Origin: Solirubrobacter taibaiensis
Lineage (GTDB): Bacteria; Actinomycetota; Thermoleophilia; Solirubrobacterales; Solirubrobacteraceae
Assembly (NCBI GenBank): GCA_027587225.1
Contig: JAPDDQ010000009.1
Coordinates: 111,589-175,588 of the forward strand
DNA: 64,000 bases
Reading direction: 5' to 3'
The notes below the pieces were generated by a model. It ran no database searches and was not told the DNA's origin. It saw only the letters and a program-made list of their open reading frames with translations. Both the position numbers and the translations under genes were made by a program. Shown here in pieces: positions 48,001 through 55,306 of this stretch (position 1 is its first letter; the number at the start of each line of letters is the position of its first letter).

Positions 48001-49572
48001 GATCGCGGTGTTGCCGCGGTACCACGCGTAGGTCACGGCGTAGGCGACCGCGGGGTCGTCCCAGTCACCGCGCGTGCAGGACAAGGTGGAGCCGACGCGC
48101 GGGTCGCCCTCGATGCGCGGAGCGATGAAGGCCTCGGGCGGCTGGACGGTGGTGCCGGAAGACGTGCGGTTGGTGAAGCCGGCGGCGGTGACGCGGCAGG
48201 TCAGGCCGCGATTGACGTCCTCGGTCGTGATCGCGTAGGTCGCGCTGGTGGCACCGTCGATCACGACGCTGTTGCGCAGCCACTGGTAGGTGACGGCGTA
48301 CGGCGTTGCGGGGTCGTCCCAGGTGCCGCGCGAGCAGCTCACGGAGCGGCCGAGGCGGGCGTCGCCGGAGATCGCCGGGGCGGTCAGGTTCGTCGGCGGC
48401 AGGCCGTAGATCGTCGGGCTGCTGGCTTCCGTCTTGCCTTCGACCGTGACCGTGCAGCGCAGCTGCTTGTCGACGTCGAGGTCGGTGACGGTGTACGTCT
48501 GGCCGGAGGCGACGAGGATGCCCTGGCGGTACCAGTCGTAGCCGACGGTGTAGTCGCCGGTGCGGCCGGCGTCATCCCAGGTGCCGCGCGTGCAGCTCAG
48601 CGTGCGGCCGAGGCGCGGGTCGCCCTCGATGCCCGGCTGCGAGCGCTGCGAGGGGCTCGTGGGGTAGACGTTGCTCGACTGGGAGTCGACGAGGTCCGCC
48701 GCGCGGACGCGGCAGGCGATCGAGTGGTCGATGTCGGCGAGGCGGACGGTGAAGTCGTCGCCGGTGGCGCCGAGGATCTCCGCGCCGTCGCGCAGCCACT
48801 GCTTGGTCGTGGCGTAGGCGGTGATGCCCTCGTCGTCCCACACGCCGCGGCTGCAGCTCAGCTTGCCGCCGAGCCGCAGATCACCGGTGACGGCCGGGAT
48901 CGAGCGGATCGCGGGAGCGGTGGGGTAGAGCGCGTTCGCGGTGGAGGTGGCGAGGCCGCCGACGGCGACGCGGCAGCCGACGTAGCGGCCCATGTCGGCC
49001 TGGGTGACCGTGTAGGTCGAAGCGGTCTGCCCGCTGACCGGCTCGTTGTTGCGGGTCCACTGGATCGTCGTCGGGTAGGAGGGGACGCCGTCGTCGTTCC
49101 AGGTGCCGCGGGAGCAATTGAGCGTGCGGCCCAGGCGCAGGTCGCCCGTGACGCGGGGCGGCGTCAGCGCGGTCGGGGCCGGCGGGTAGTACGTGATCGA
49201 GCGCGCGTCGGCCGAGCCCCAGCCTTCGCTGTTGGTGGCGGTCACGTCGCAGCGCAGCGCGTGGCCGATGTCGGCCTGGGTGATCGTGTGCGTCGCGGCC
49301 TGTTCGCCCGTGAGGATCTGGCCGTCCCGCATCCACTGCGTCTGGAACGTCGCGGGCTGGTCCCACACGCCGGGGCCGCAGGTGAGCACGCCGCCGAGGC
49401 GCAGATCACCGGTCAGCGGGGGCGCGGTCTTGATGACGGGGATCCCGGCGATCGCCTTCGCGTACCCCACGCGTGGCGGCTCCGGCTTGGCGAGCGCGTA
49501 CACGAGCGCAGCCAACAGACCGCACGCCACCAAGTAGCGCACGACCCGCCGGCCCATCCAGGCCAACGACAT
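45013..49572 (-). CDS. Giant exported Ig-repeat and RTX protein
   Basis: The 1519-residue protein has an N-terminal membrane anchor or signal (~11-28). Thirteen tandem Ig-like repeats of ~90 residues follow (~50-1170), each with 'RL..LSC.RG.WDD' and 'YAVTYQWYRN' and ending 'L.CRV.A'. Next is a DUF11-like unit (~1170-1300). The C-terminus (~1310-1480) is a calcium-binding RTX array of GGxGxDxLx type ('GLAGNDEINGLGGDDKLWGG'). The stop is directly before the RHS toxin start, and no gap exists, so the two are one operon. RTX ends often promote secretion or Ca-dependent folding outside. An adhesive stalk acting with the toxin is inferred. Confidence 0.87.
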   Translation of the reverse strand: MSLAWMGRRVVRYLVACGLLAALVYALAKPEPPRVGYAKAIAGIPVIKTAPPLTGDLRLGGVLTCGPGVWDQPATFQTQWMRDGQILTGEQAATHTITQADIGHALRCDVTATNSEGWGSADARSITYYPPAPTALTPPRVTGDLRLGRTLNCSRGTWNDDGVPSYPTTIQWTRNNEPVSGQTASTYTVTQADMGRYVGCRVAVGGLATSTANALYPTAPAIRSIPAVTGDLRLGGKLSCSRGVWDDEGITAYATTKQWLRDGAEILGATGDDFTVRLADIDHSIACRVRAADLVDSQSSNVYPTSPSQRSQPGIEGDPRLGRTLSCTRGTWDDAGRTGDYTVGYDWYRQGILVASGQTYTVTDLDVDKQLRCTVTVEGKTEASSPTIYGLPPTNLTAPAISGDARLGRSVSCSRGTWDDPATPYAVTYQWLRNSVVIDGATSATYAITTEDVNRGLTCRVTAAGFTNRTSSGTTVQPPEAFIAPRIEGDPRVGSTLSCTRGDWDDPAVAYAVTYAWYRGNTAITDATAATYVAQTGDTSINCRVTASGVTSQSPSIGLRTEATGGTPVNFIAPTISGDRRLGKTLTCRRGSWNDTAAAPYPVTYRWRRGGVTIGTQATYTVTADDIGVSLNCEVTANTQTVAASGSTTGTPPEVIITPTISGDPRLRQVMSCSRGAWHEDAATPYAITYRWLRNSTAIPGATAATYTITTADLDTNLYCEARAASLTASQSPAVTVTAPRVLLSQVLSGQPRLRKTMSCGRGTWDDIASDRYAVTHQWFRDSVAIADATQTTYAVLASDTAKSLSCQTRAETRTPTNPVNGAETVRAPLNRIVPRLSGMPRVRQQLSCGRGDWDDEETDRYSVTYRWFRGSTAIANQTTPNYTLTAADIQQSIHCRVRAEDQTEAQSASISIRRPDNTVAPQITGDLRLFRTLSCTRGDWDDTAADRYAVTYTWFRNSVAIPGATSANYTVGPDDMNKGLYCRVRAEDNLDANSGTVYPDLPRAIVPPQISGQPHLRGELTCTRGTWDDTPERRYAVSYQWYRSGTPISGATDPAYVLGTADLDRYITCRVAAEVLRDSAADSLYVYGPYDTVEPSIDGIAYPRRELSCTRGEWNDSPTNPYVLTYQWYRNGTLIPGADGPEHIVVAEDVGGYLRCAVTAEGRHTAWSYYVYPGWEPLRVVLTADNDATAPFASNGYTLRVRNDNPVPVTITALELTMPGGFSYRSGTTTGALTTDPALTGPNSLTLRWTNDFQIPESGESVVRLGVTAGSATGDFFASAMADPTSGDFNNPRTDRTARITVEGAEPAGGACTINGTPGDDVLLGTEGDDVICGLAGNDEINGLGGDDKLWGGVGDDRLEGGDGDDELRGGDGADVLDGQAGADVVRGGGGLDTLTYATRIVPVRVTVGADEGDDGIENEGDTASSDIEIIRGGRANDELIGGPGPEELYGRGGDDVLDGGDGAGDLLEGGEGNDLLVDDDRLVDRVFCGGGWDRFQADLLDRVVGCEEAMAIIGETE

Positions 49573-49747
49573 TGTGATCCCCTTCCCCCTCTGAGCTGAG
49601 CGCCTGGCGTTCCTGCGGCGCGGCGCGAACCTAACCGTTCGCTAAACCCACGGATAGGGTTGTGAAGCGATCAGGCGCGAAGGGGCACGCGGTCTGCCCG
49701 TTCGCGATCCGAAGGGGCAACGGAAGTGCACGTTAGGCTGCTTGCAG
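49573..49747. promoter_or_regulatory. Intergenic region with the probable promoter of the Ig/RTX-RHS operon
   Basis: The 175 nt separate the divergent Ig/RTX gene and a GNAT gene. On the minus strand, a purine-rich ribosome site (AAGGGGA) precedes the Ig/RTX start. About 60 nt further up there is an AT-richer part at 49630-49665 that could hold the promoter, but no clear -35/-10 pair could be fixed by eye. Confidence 0.35.
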
Positions 49748-50533
49748 ATGGTGATCCGGCCTGCTCTAGAGGGCGACATAACGCCCGCGCTGGCCGTGAT
49801 GAGCCAAGCCTTCGATCTGCACCTTCGTGCACCGACCGTGCACACGCTGGTCGCCGCGTCTGGCTCTGGGGTGCTGTTGGTGGCCGAGGACGCGGGGGAG
49901 ATCGTCGGCACCGCGGCGTCCGTCGGCTTCGGCTCGTCCGGCTGGCTCGGCGGCGTCACCGTGGTGCCGGGGGCGCGTGGGAGCGGTCTCGGGCGGGCGT
50001 TGACCGAGGCGGCGATCGCCGCGCTCGGGGACATCGAGACCGTGCTGCTGCTGGCGAGCACGATGGGGCGGCCGCTCTACGAGCGGCTCGGGTTCGAGGC
50101 CGAGGGTCGCTACCGCGTGTTCATGTCGGGCTCGACGAAGCCGGAGAAGACCGTCGAGCTGCGCGACGTGCGCGAAGCGGACCGCGACGCGGTGCTCGCG
50201 CTGGACCGGGCCGCCACGGGCGAGGACCGCTCTCTGGCCGTCCTGGCTTCGCTTGACGGGGCGGTGGCGACGCCCGATCTGTCGGCGGTGGCGCTGCGCC
50301 CGCCCTGGCGCGCGCTGCCGATCATCGGCGACCCGGCCGGCGCGACGACGCTGCTGACGTCGCTGATCGAGCCGGGGATGCGGCTGGCGGTGCCGGAGGA
50401 GAACCGCGCGGCGGTGAACCTGTTGCGGCTGCTCGGGCGTGAGATCGAGCCGGTCACGCGGATGCGCCGCGGCCCGGCGGTGCCGTGGCGCCCCGAGCAG
50501 GTCTGGGGCGCCTTCAGCCTCTTCTTCGGTTAG
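49748..50533 (+). CDS. GNAT acetyltransferase
   Basis: I start the 261-residue protein at ATG 49748; TTG 49742 is also possible. The N-terminal GNAT domain shows 'GGVTVVPGARGSGLGRALTEAAIAAL' with the acetyl-CoA loop (~73-85) and 'LASTMGRPLYERLGFEAEGRYRVFM'. The C-terminal half (~140-261) has 'READRDAVLALDRAATGEDRSLAVLASL' and is the GNAT-like pseudo-repeat (DUF/Acetyltransf_18 type) found in two-domain relatives. The substrate is unknown. Confidence 0.85.
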   Translation: MVIRPALEGDITPALAVMSQAFDLHLRAPTVHTLVAASGSGVLLVAEDAGEIVGTAASVGFGSSGWLGGVTVVPGARGSGLGRALTEAAIAALGDIETVLLLASTMGRPLYERLGFEAEGRYRVFMSGSTKPEKTVELRDVREADRDAVLALDRAATGEDRSLAVLASLDGAVATPDLSAVALRPPWRALPIIGDPAGATTLLTSLIEPGMRLAVPEENRAAVNLLRLLGREIEPVTRMRRGPAVPWRPEQVWGAFSLFFG

Positions 50534-51162
50534 CGGGCCTCGTCCGGGTTCGGCGGCGGCTCTTCCTCGTGCGCGGGACGTTCTCCCGTGGCGGTGCTGC
50601 TGGTGTCGAGCAGCGAGCTGACGTCCGGAGCGGTGTCGTCCGCCGGTTCGCGGCGGACCGAGAGCAGACGCTCGTTGCCGAACCGCACCATCGCGACGGT
50701 GTAGGCGAACACGGGGACGTCGTGGCGCGAGGCGAGCCAGTCGATCGTGGTGAGCGCGCGCGGGTCGTAGCCGCCCGCGATGAGCACCAGCGCGGGGGAC
50801 TCGCGGCCGTCGACGCCTTCGAGGCCGGGGGCGATCTCGGTCAGACGCTCCGTCTCCCAGGAGGCCACGTCCGCGGCGGCGCCGAGCGCGCGGCCGAGCT
50901 GCCACTCCACGGTGTCGCCGGTGACGAGGATCACGACGACGCGGTTGCGCGCCTCGTCGAAGCCGAGCAGGTCCACGTAGGGGACCGGCTCACGCGAGAG
51001 GAGGCGGATGCCGCTCAGGCCGAGCTCGGCGGAAAACGCGTCCCAGGAGGACGTGATGAGGCCGAGCAGCTCCTCGCGGTCCGGTGGGCTCTCCAAGAGC
51101 CCGGACGCCTGCGGGGCCACGAGCGTTCCGGATGTCTCATCGATGCGCAGCACGGCGGTCAC
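50530..51162 (-). CDS. Hypothetical protein, possibly nuclease-fold-like
   Basis: The 210-residue protein has a middle region 'GFDEARNRVVVILVTGDTVEWQLGRALGAAADVASW' (~67-102). Its pattern resembles the beta-hairpin and helix of PD-(D/E)xK-like domains, but the catalytic Lys is not seen, so I do not claim activity. A second beta/alpha stretch ('ALVLIAGGYDPRALTTIDWLASRHDVPVFAYTVAMVRFG', ~123-161) follows, then an acidic Pro-rich tail. It converges with the GNAT gene by 4 nt. Confidence 0.6.
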   Translation of the reverse strand: MTAVLRIDETSGTLVAPQASGLLESPPDREELLGLITSSWDAFSAELGLSGIRLLSREPVPYVDLLGFDEARNRVVVILVTGDTVEWQLGRALGAAADVASWETERLTEIAPGLEGVDGRESPALVLIAGGYDPRALTTIDWLASRHDVPVFAYTVAMVRFGNERLLSVRREPADDTAPDVSSLLDTSSTATGERPAHEEEPPPNPDEAR

Positions 51163-51194
51163 TGCCTCCTTGCAAAGGTCGGGGAATCGGAAGC

Positions 51195-51782
51195 CTAACC
51201 GAGCACCACAGGCTCGCCGAGGACAATGCGGCCGGCTTCGACCACACGAGCCTCGATACCCGGACCGTCCGCGCGTGAGGCCACGAGCTTGAGCCGCACC
51301 CCGTCGCGGAAGATCAGCTCGGTTCCGGCCCAGCCGCCCGCGTCCGGCAGCGGCAGCGCGAGCTGGACGTTCACGCCCGCCACGGCAGGGGCAATCGAGG
51401 GCTCGACGGTGGAGACGATGATCGGGCGGGCGGCGCCGAGGTCGCGGACGAGCTCGATCGAGCGGCCCAGCGACCGCTCGAGCGCGAACGCCAGGCGCGG
51501 GTCACCCCACAGGAACGCCTTTCCGCTGCCGGGGCCGGTGATCGTGGGGTAGGGCACAGGCTTGTGCGGATCGACCGCGCCATCGGGATAGAACGGGTAG
51601 GCGGCCGACCACTGCGCGAGCTCCGGCAGGTCCTGGATGCCGATCCGCCCTTCGGGCCCGCCCGCGTAGTGCTGGCGGTCGCCCGCGACCCCGCGGACGT
51701 CGATCTGCGTCGAGCGCAGCGGCTCGCCCGCCATTCCCAGTACCGGAAAGCGCCACAGCGCCTGGACGAACCCAGCGGTCAT
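51195..51782 (-). CDS. MOSC-domain protein
   Basis: The 195-residue protein starts at ATG 51782. An N-terminal beta part ('VQALWRFPVLGMAGEPLRSTQIDVRGVAGDR') is followed by the MOSC core ('RPIIVSTVEPSIAPAVAGVNVQLALPLPDAGGW...GVRLKLVASRADGPG'). MOSC proteins handle sulfur or nitrogen on the molybdenum cofactor or reduce N-hydroxylated compounds. The conserved Cys normally found near the C-terminus is not evident, so the cofactor link is uncertain. It is divergent from glpD with 29 nt between starts. Confidence 0.75.
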   Translation of the reverse strand: MTAGFVQALWRFPVLGMAGEPLRSTQIDVRGVAGDRQHYAGGPEGRIGIQDLPELAQWSAAYPFYPDGAVDPHKPVPYPTITGPGSGKAFLWGDPRLAFALERSLGRSIELVRDLGAARPIIVSTVEPSIAPAVAGVNVQLALPLPDAGGWAGTELIFRDGVRLKLVASRADGPGIEARVVEAGRIVLGEPVVLG

Positions 51783-51811
51783 CGCGGGCGAGAACGGTAA
51801 CGTGCGGTCAC

Positions 51812-53437
51812 GTGCTGCCTCGCGCCGACGCCGTCGCAACCCTGACCCGGGAGCCGTTCGACGTGTTGGTGATCGGTGGCGGGATCACGGGCGCGGGGGT
51901 GGCGCTCGACGCCGCCACGCGCGGGTACTCGGTCGCGCTGATCGAGCGGGGCGACTACTCCAGCGGCACCAGCTCGCGCTCGTCCAAGCTCGTTCACGGC
52001 GGCCTGCGCTACCTGCAGAACTTCGACCTCGGCCTGGTCCGCGAGGCGCTGCTCGAGCGCCAGATCAACGTCAATCTGGCGCCCTACCTGACGAAGCCGC
52101 TGCCGTTGATCGTCCCGGCCTTCGAGGGCCAGCGGCTGGATCGGATCGTCGGGCTCGGCCTGAACGCCTACGACGTGATGTCGGTGGACCGGCTCCGCCG
52201 TCGCCGGCGCCGCGGGTCCGACGAGAGCGACTGGAGCCCCGCGCGGCACCGGATCGTCGCCGGGAGCGAAGTGAGCGAGCTGCTCCCGGCACTCGCCGAC
52301 CGGTCGCCCACCTCCGGGTACCTGTTCTACGACTGCCAGACCGACGACTCGCGGCTCGTGCTGACCGTGCTCGCGGAAGCGGAGCGATTCGGCGTGGTGG
52401 CCGCCAACCGGCTCGAGGCGCTCGAGCTGCTGCTCGACGGCGGCCGCGCCGTCGGCGCGCGCGTGCGGGACACGGAGTCCGGTGACGAATCGGAGGTCCG
52501 GGCGACCACGGTCGTCAACGCCACGGGCGTGTGGGCCGACCGCCTGCGGCCCGGCGAGCTCTACGACGAGGCCGAGGTGCCCGTGATCCGGCCCAGCCGC
52601 GGCACCCACATCATCGTCGACGCCGAGAAGCTGCCGATGAGCGCCGGCGCGATCATCCCCGCGGGCTCGGGCCGGACGATCTTCGTGCTCCCGTGGCTGG
52701 GGCAGACACTGATCGGGACCACCGACACCGACCACCCCGAGCGTGACGTCGTGCACGTCCGGCCGGGCGAGGAGGACATCACGTACCTGCTCGACGCGGT
52801 CAACGGGTTCTTCGCGACCGAGCTCACCCCGGACGACCTCGCGGGCGCGTACGCGGGGGTGCGTCCGCTGATCTCGACCGGCGACCGTGGCAAGTCCGTC
52901 GACATCTCCCGCAAGGCCGAGCTATACGAGACCTCGAGCGGGATGATCACCATCACCGGCGGCAAGCTCACGACCTGGCGGCGGATGGCCAAGCAGACCG
53001 TCGACCGGATCGTCGAGCGCGACGGCAACGACGCCCGCTGCATCACGCACGAGCTCCCGCTCGGGATGGCGGTCGCGCCGGAGGACCTGACGGCGGCCCC
53101 CGAGTGGGCGCGCGAGCAGCTCGCCGGCCGCTACGGCCACATCGCGCACGAGGTGCTCGCGAGCGGTCCGGCGGAGCGGGTCGTCCCCGGCCGTCCGGAC
53201 CTGCTGGCCGAGGTCGTGTACGCGGCGCGGCGCGAGCAGGCGCGCACCGTGGGGGACGTGCTGCTGCGCCGCACACGGCTCGGTTTGACCGCGGCGCGCT
53301 CACTGACCGGCGCCGTGATCGGCCGGGTGGCGGCGGCGATGGGCGAGGAGCTCGGCTGGGACGAAGCCCGCCGCGCGCGCGAGGTCGGCGCCTTCGCGGA
53401 CGAGGCCCGCGAAGAAGGCATCCTCCCGGCACCGTAA
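51812..53437 (+). CDS. glpD: Glycerol-3-phosphate dehydrogenase, FAD-dependent
   Basis: The 541-residue protein has the FAD motif 'VLVIGGGITGAGVALDAATRG' region (~18-38), 'LIERGDYSSGTSSRSSKLVHGGLRYL' (~43-68), 'PVIRPSRGTHIIVDAEKLPM', 'GTTDTDHPERD' and 'ISRKAELYETSSGMITITGGKLTTWRRMAK'. These match aerobic GlpD. It oxidises glycerol-3-phosphate to dihydroxyacetone phosphate at the membrane and passes electrons to quinone. The start is GTG 51812. There is no glpF or glpK beside it. Confidence 0.95.
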   Translation: MLPRADAVATLTREPFDVLVIGGGITGAGVALDAATRGYSVALIERGDYSSGTSSRSSKLVHGGLRYLQNFDLGLVREALLERQINVNLAPYLTKPLPLIVPAFEGQRLDRIVGLGLNAYDVMSVDRLRRRRRRGSDESDWSPARHRIVAGSEVSELLPALADRSPTSGYLFYDCQTDDSRLVLTVLAEAERFGVVAANRLEALELLLDGGRAVGARVRDTESGDESEVRATTVVNATGVWADRLRPGELYDEAEVPVIRPSRGTHIIVDAEKLPMSAGAIIPAGSGRTIFVLPWLGQTLIGTTDTDHPERDVVHVRPGEEDITYLLDAVNGFFATELTPDDLAGAYAGVRPLISTGDRGKSVDISRKAELYETSSGMITITGGKLTTWRRMAKQTVDRIVERDGNDARCITHELPLGMAVAPEDLTAAPEWAREQLAGRYGHIAHEVLASGPAERVVPGRPDLLAEVVYAARREQARTVGDVLLRRTRLGLTAARSLTGAVIGRVAAAMGEELGWDEARRAREVGAFADEAREEGILPAP

Positions 53438-53472
53438 CTTTCCCGCTGCCCACCGGTTGAGACCGGCGGAGA

Positions 53473-53495
53473 AACCTCAAGGGGCCCTTGAGGTT
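53473..53495. repeat. Perfect palindrome upstream of an exported-protein gene
   Basis: AACCTCAAGGG-G-CCCTTGAGGTT has 11-bp perfect arms. It lies 36 nt after the glpD stop and 24 nt before the TTG start of the next gene. The ends (AACCT..AGGTT) and core (GGGGCCC) match the 18547 and 25051 elements. It may be a repeat or a glpD terminator. Confidence 0.65.
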
Positions 53496-53518
53496 GGTGT
53501 CCTCGATCTGGAGTCGTC

Positions 53519-55306
53519 TTGCGCCGTCTGCTCGCCCCGCTGCTCGTCCTGCTCTTGTTCCCCGCGGCTGCGCGGGCGGACTGGATTCCCGCCGCCCCGA
53601 TCGACGGTCCCAGCGCCGACATCGTCGGGGTCGGCAACGTCGACCTCGCGCGCGACGGCGCCGGCGCGGTCGCGTACCTGCGCAAGGACGGCGGCGTCAC
53701 GCACGCGTTCATCTCGCGCGTGTTCGCCGGCGGGTGGCGCGGTGCCGAGCGCGTGGACCCGACGCCGGGTGAGGTCACCGAGGTGCAGGTCGCGGCCGGC
53801 GACGGCAACCGGCTCGCCGTGGCCTGGATCGCCGACGGCATCGTGTACGCGAACGTCGCTCCCGGCGGCACGCCGGAGCCGAGCGCGTTCGCCGCCCACG
53901 CGCAGCTCGGCGGCCCGAACGCGAAGTCGATCGACATCGACATGGGTGTCAACGGCGCGGCCTACGTCACCTGGCAGCAGGACGGCAACGTCTACGCCTC
54001 GCGCCTGCAGGACAGCACCTGGACGACGGTCGCGGCGCCCTTGGACGTCGCTCCCGAGCTCGAAGCCGGCACCGGTGCGCTGCGGCCGCGGGTCGCGGTC
54101 AGCGCCGAGGGCTACGCCGTCGTCACCTGGGGCGACCTGGCCCCCGGGCACACGCGCGTGTGGGCGCGCCGGGTCACCGGGCTCACACTCTCCGCGTTCC
54201 CGCAGCTGCTCAACATCGAGGGCGGCGGCAGCGCCGACTCGCCCGACATCGACATCGAGGAGGACGGCTCCTTCGCGTGGGTCGTCTTCCGGCAGGACCT
54301 CGGCGCCTCGCGCACGGTCGGCCGGCGGTTGATCGGTTCGCTGTTCGAGGCGGCGGAGTTCATCGACGGCGGCCTGTCCGCGGACGCGCCGAAGGTGGAC
54401 ATCAACGGCGACGGCGTGGGCATCAGCGCCAGCCAGGCCAACACCGGCACGCTGCCGGTCGGTTCCTGGCTCACGCGTGACCACTTCCAGCCCGCGGGCC
54501 TGATGGGCGGTGCGAGCCCGGTCGCGACCAAGCCCGAGGTGTCGTCCTCGGACCGCGGCGACCTCGCGATCGCGTGGCGCACGGGTGACATCGCCCGCGC
54601 GCGCTACAAGGACGACACGTCGACCGCGTTCGGTCCCGAGTTCACGATCTCCAACCCCGGGCTCGGCCCGGTGGCCGATCCTGGCGTGATGATCGGCGGC
54701 GACCGGCTCGGCGATTTCGCGGTCGCGATGGTGCAGGGCACGCCCGGGGCCTACGCGCTGACCGGCGCGGTGTACGACCGCGCGCCCGGCGCCCCGTTCA
54801 TCGAGGAGACCGAGAACTACAAGCGCAAGACGCGCCCGCTGCTGCGCTGGCGGCCGGGCCTGGACCTGTGGGGCGCGCAGCGCTTCCGCGTGTACATCGA
54901 CGGCCAGGTCGCGGCCGAGACGACCGTCGACGCGTACACGCCGCGTGTCCCGCTCGCGGCGGGCAAGCACACGTGGCAGATCGAGGCGATCGACGCGCGC
55001 GGCCAGACGAGCAGGAGCCGCCTGCGCACGCTGCGGATCGACTCGATCGCGCCGACGCTGAGCGTGAAGGTCACCGGCAAGCGCGTGGCCAACCAGAGCC
55101 TGAAGATCGTCGTGCGCGCCAAGGACACCGGCGGCGCCGGCCTCGACCACATCACGGTCGACTACGGCGACAAGTCGGCCAAGACCTCGACGGCTTCCTC
55201 CCGCCACCGCTATAAGCGCGGGACGTTCCGGCTGAAGGTGGTGGCGGTCGACAAGGCCGGCAACGTGGGCCGCAAGGAAGTCAGGCTGCGGATCAAGAAG
55301 TCGTGA
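53519..55306 (+). CDS. Exported repeat protein, unknown
   Basis: The 595-residue protein starts with TTG 53519 and a signal peptide ('LLAPLLVLLLFPAAARAD'). Residues ~25-420 form a repeated beta pattern ('DLARDGAGAVAYLRKDGGVTHAF', 'MGVNGAAYVTWQQDGNVYASRL', 'VSAEGYAVVTWGDLA'), a probable propeller. The C-terminal ~170 residues are Ig-like ('RTLRIDSIAPTLSVKVTGKRVANQSLKIVVRAKDTGGAGLDHITVDYGD') and Lys-rich. Its stop overlaps the dihydropteroate synthase start (GTGA), an unexpected coupling of a surface protein with a folate enzyme. Confidence 0.75.
   Translation: MRRLLAPLLVLLLFPAAARADWIPAAPIDGPSADIVGVGNVDLARDGAGAVAYLRKDGGVTHAFISRVFAGGWRGAERVDPTPGEVTEVQVAAGDGNRLAVAWIADGIVYANVAPGGTPEPSAFAAHAQLGGPNAKSIDIDMGVNGAAYVTWQQDGNVYASRLQDSTWTTVAAPLDVAPELEAGTGALRPRVAVSAEGYAVVTWGDLAPGHTRVWARRVTGLTLSAFPQLLNIEGGGSADSPDIDIEEDGSFAWVVFRQDLGASRTVGRRLIGSLFEAAEFIDGGLSADAPKVDINGDGVGISASQANTGTLPVGSWLTRDHFQPAGLMGGASPVATKPEVSSSDRGDLAIAWRTGDIARARYKDDTSTAFGPEFTISNPGLGPVADPGVMIGGDRLGDFAVAMVQGTPGAYALTGAVYDRAPGAPFIEETENYKRKTRPLLRWRPGLDLWGAQRFRVYIDGQVAAETTVDAYTPRVPLAAGKHTWQIEAIDARGQTSRSRLRTLRIDSIAPTLSVKVTGKRVANQSLKIVVRAKDTGGAGLDHITVDYGDKSAKTSTASSRHRYKRGTFRLKVVAVDKAGNVGRKEVRLRIKKS

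Noticed and set aside
46070..49480. Regular DNA periodicity suggestive of a repeat array or CRISPR
   Set aside because: The period is ~270 nt, in frame, and encodes degenerate Ig-like repeats; no identical short repeats with unique spacers exist.
41899..49599. A 2566-codon open frame on the plus strand antisense to the RHS and Ig/RTX genes
   Set aside because: It mirrors two well-supported minus-strand genes, has Arg/Ala/Gly-rich composition without domains, and long antisense frames are expected at ~70% GC.
50530..51162. PD-(D/E)xK nuclease
   Set aside because: The pattern is similar but the catalytic Lys and a clear acidic pair are missing; left as hypothetical.
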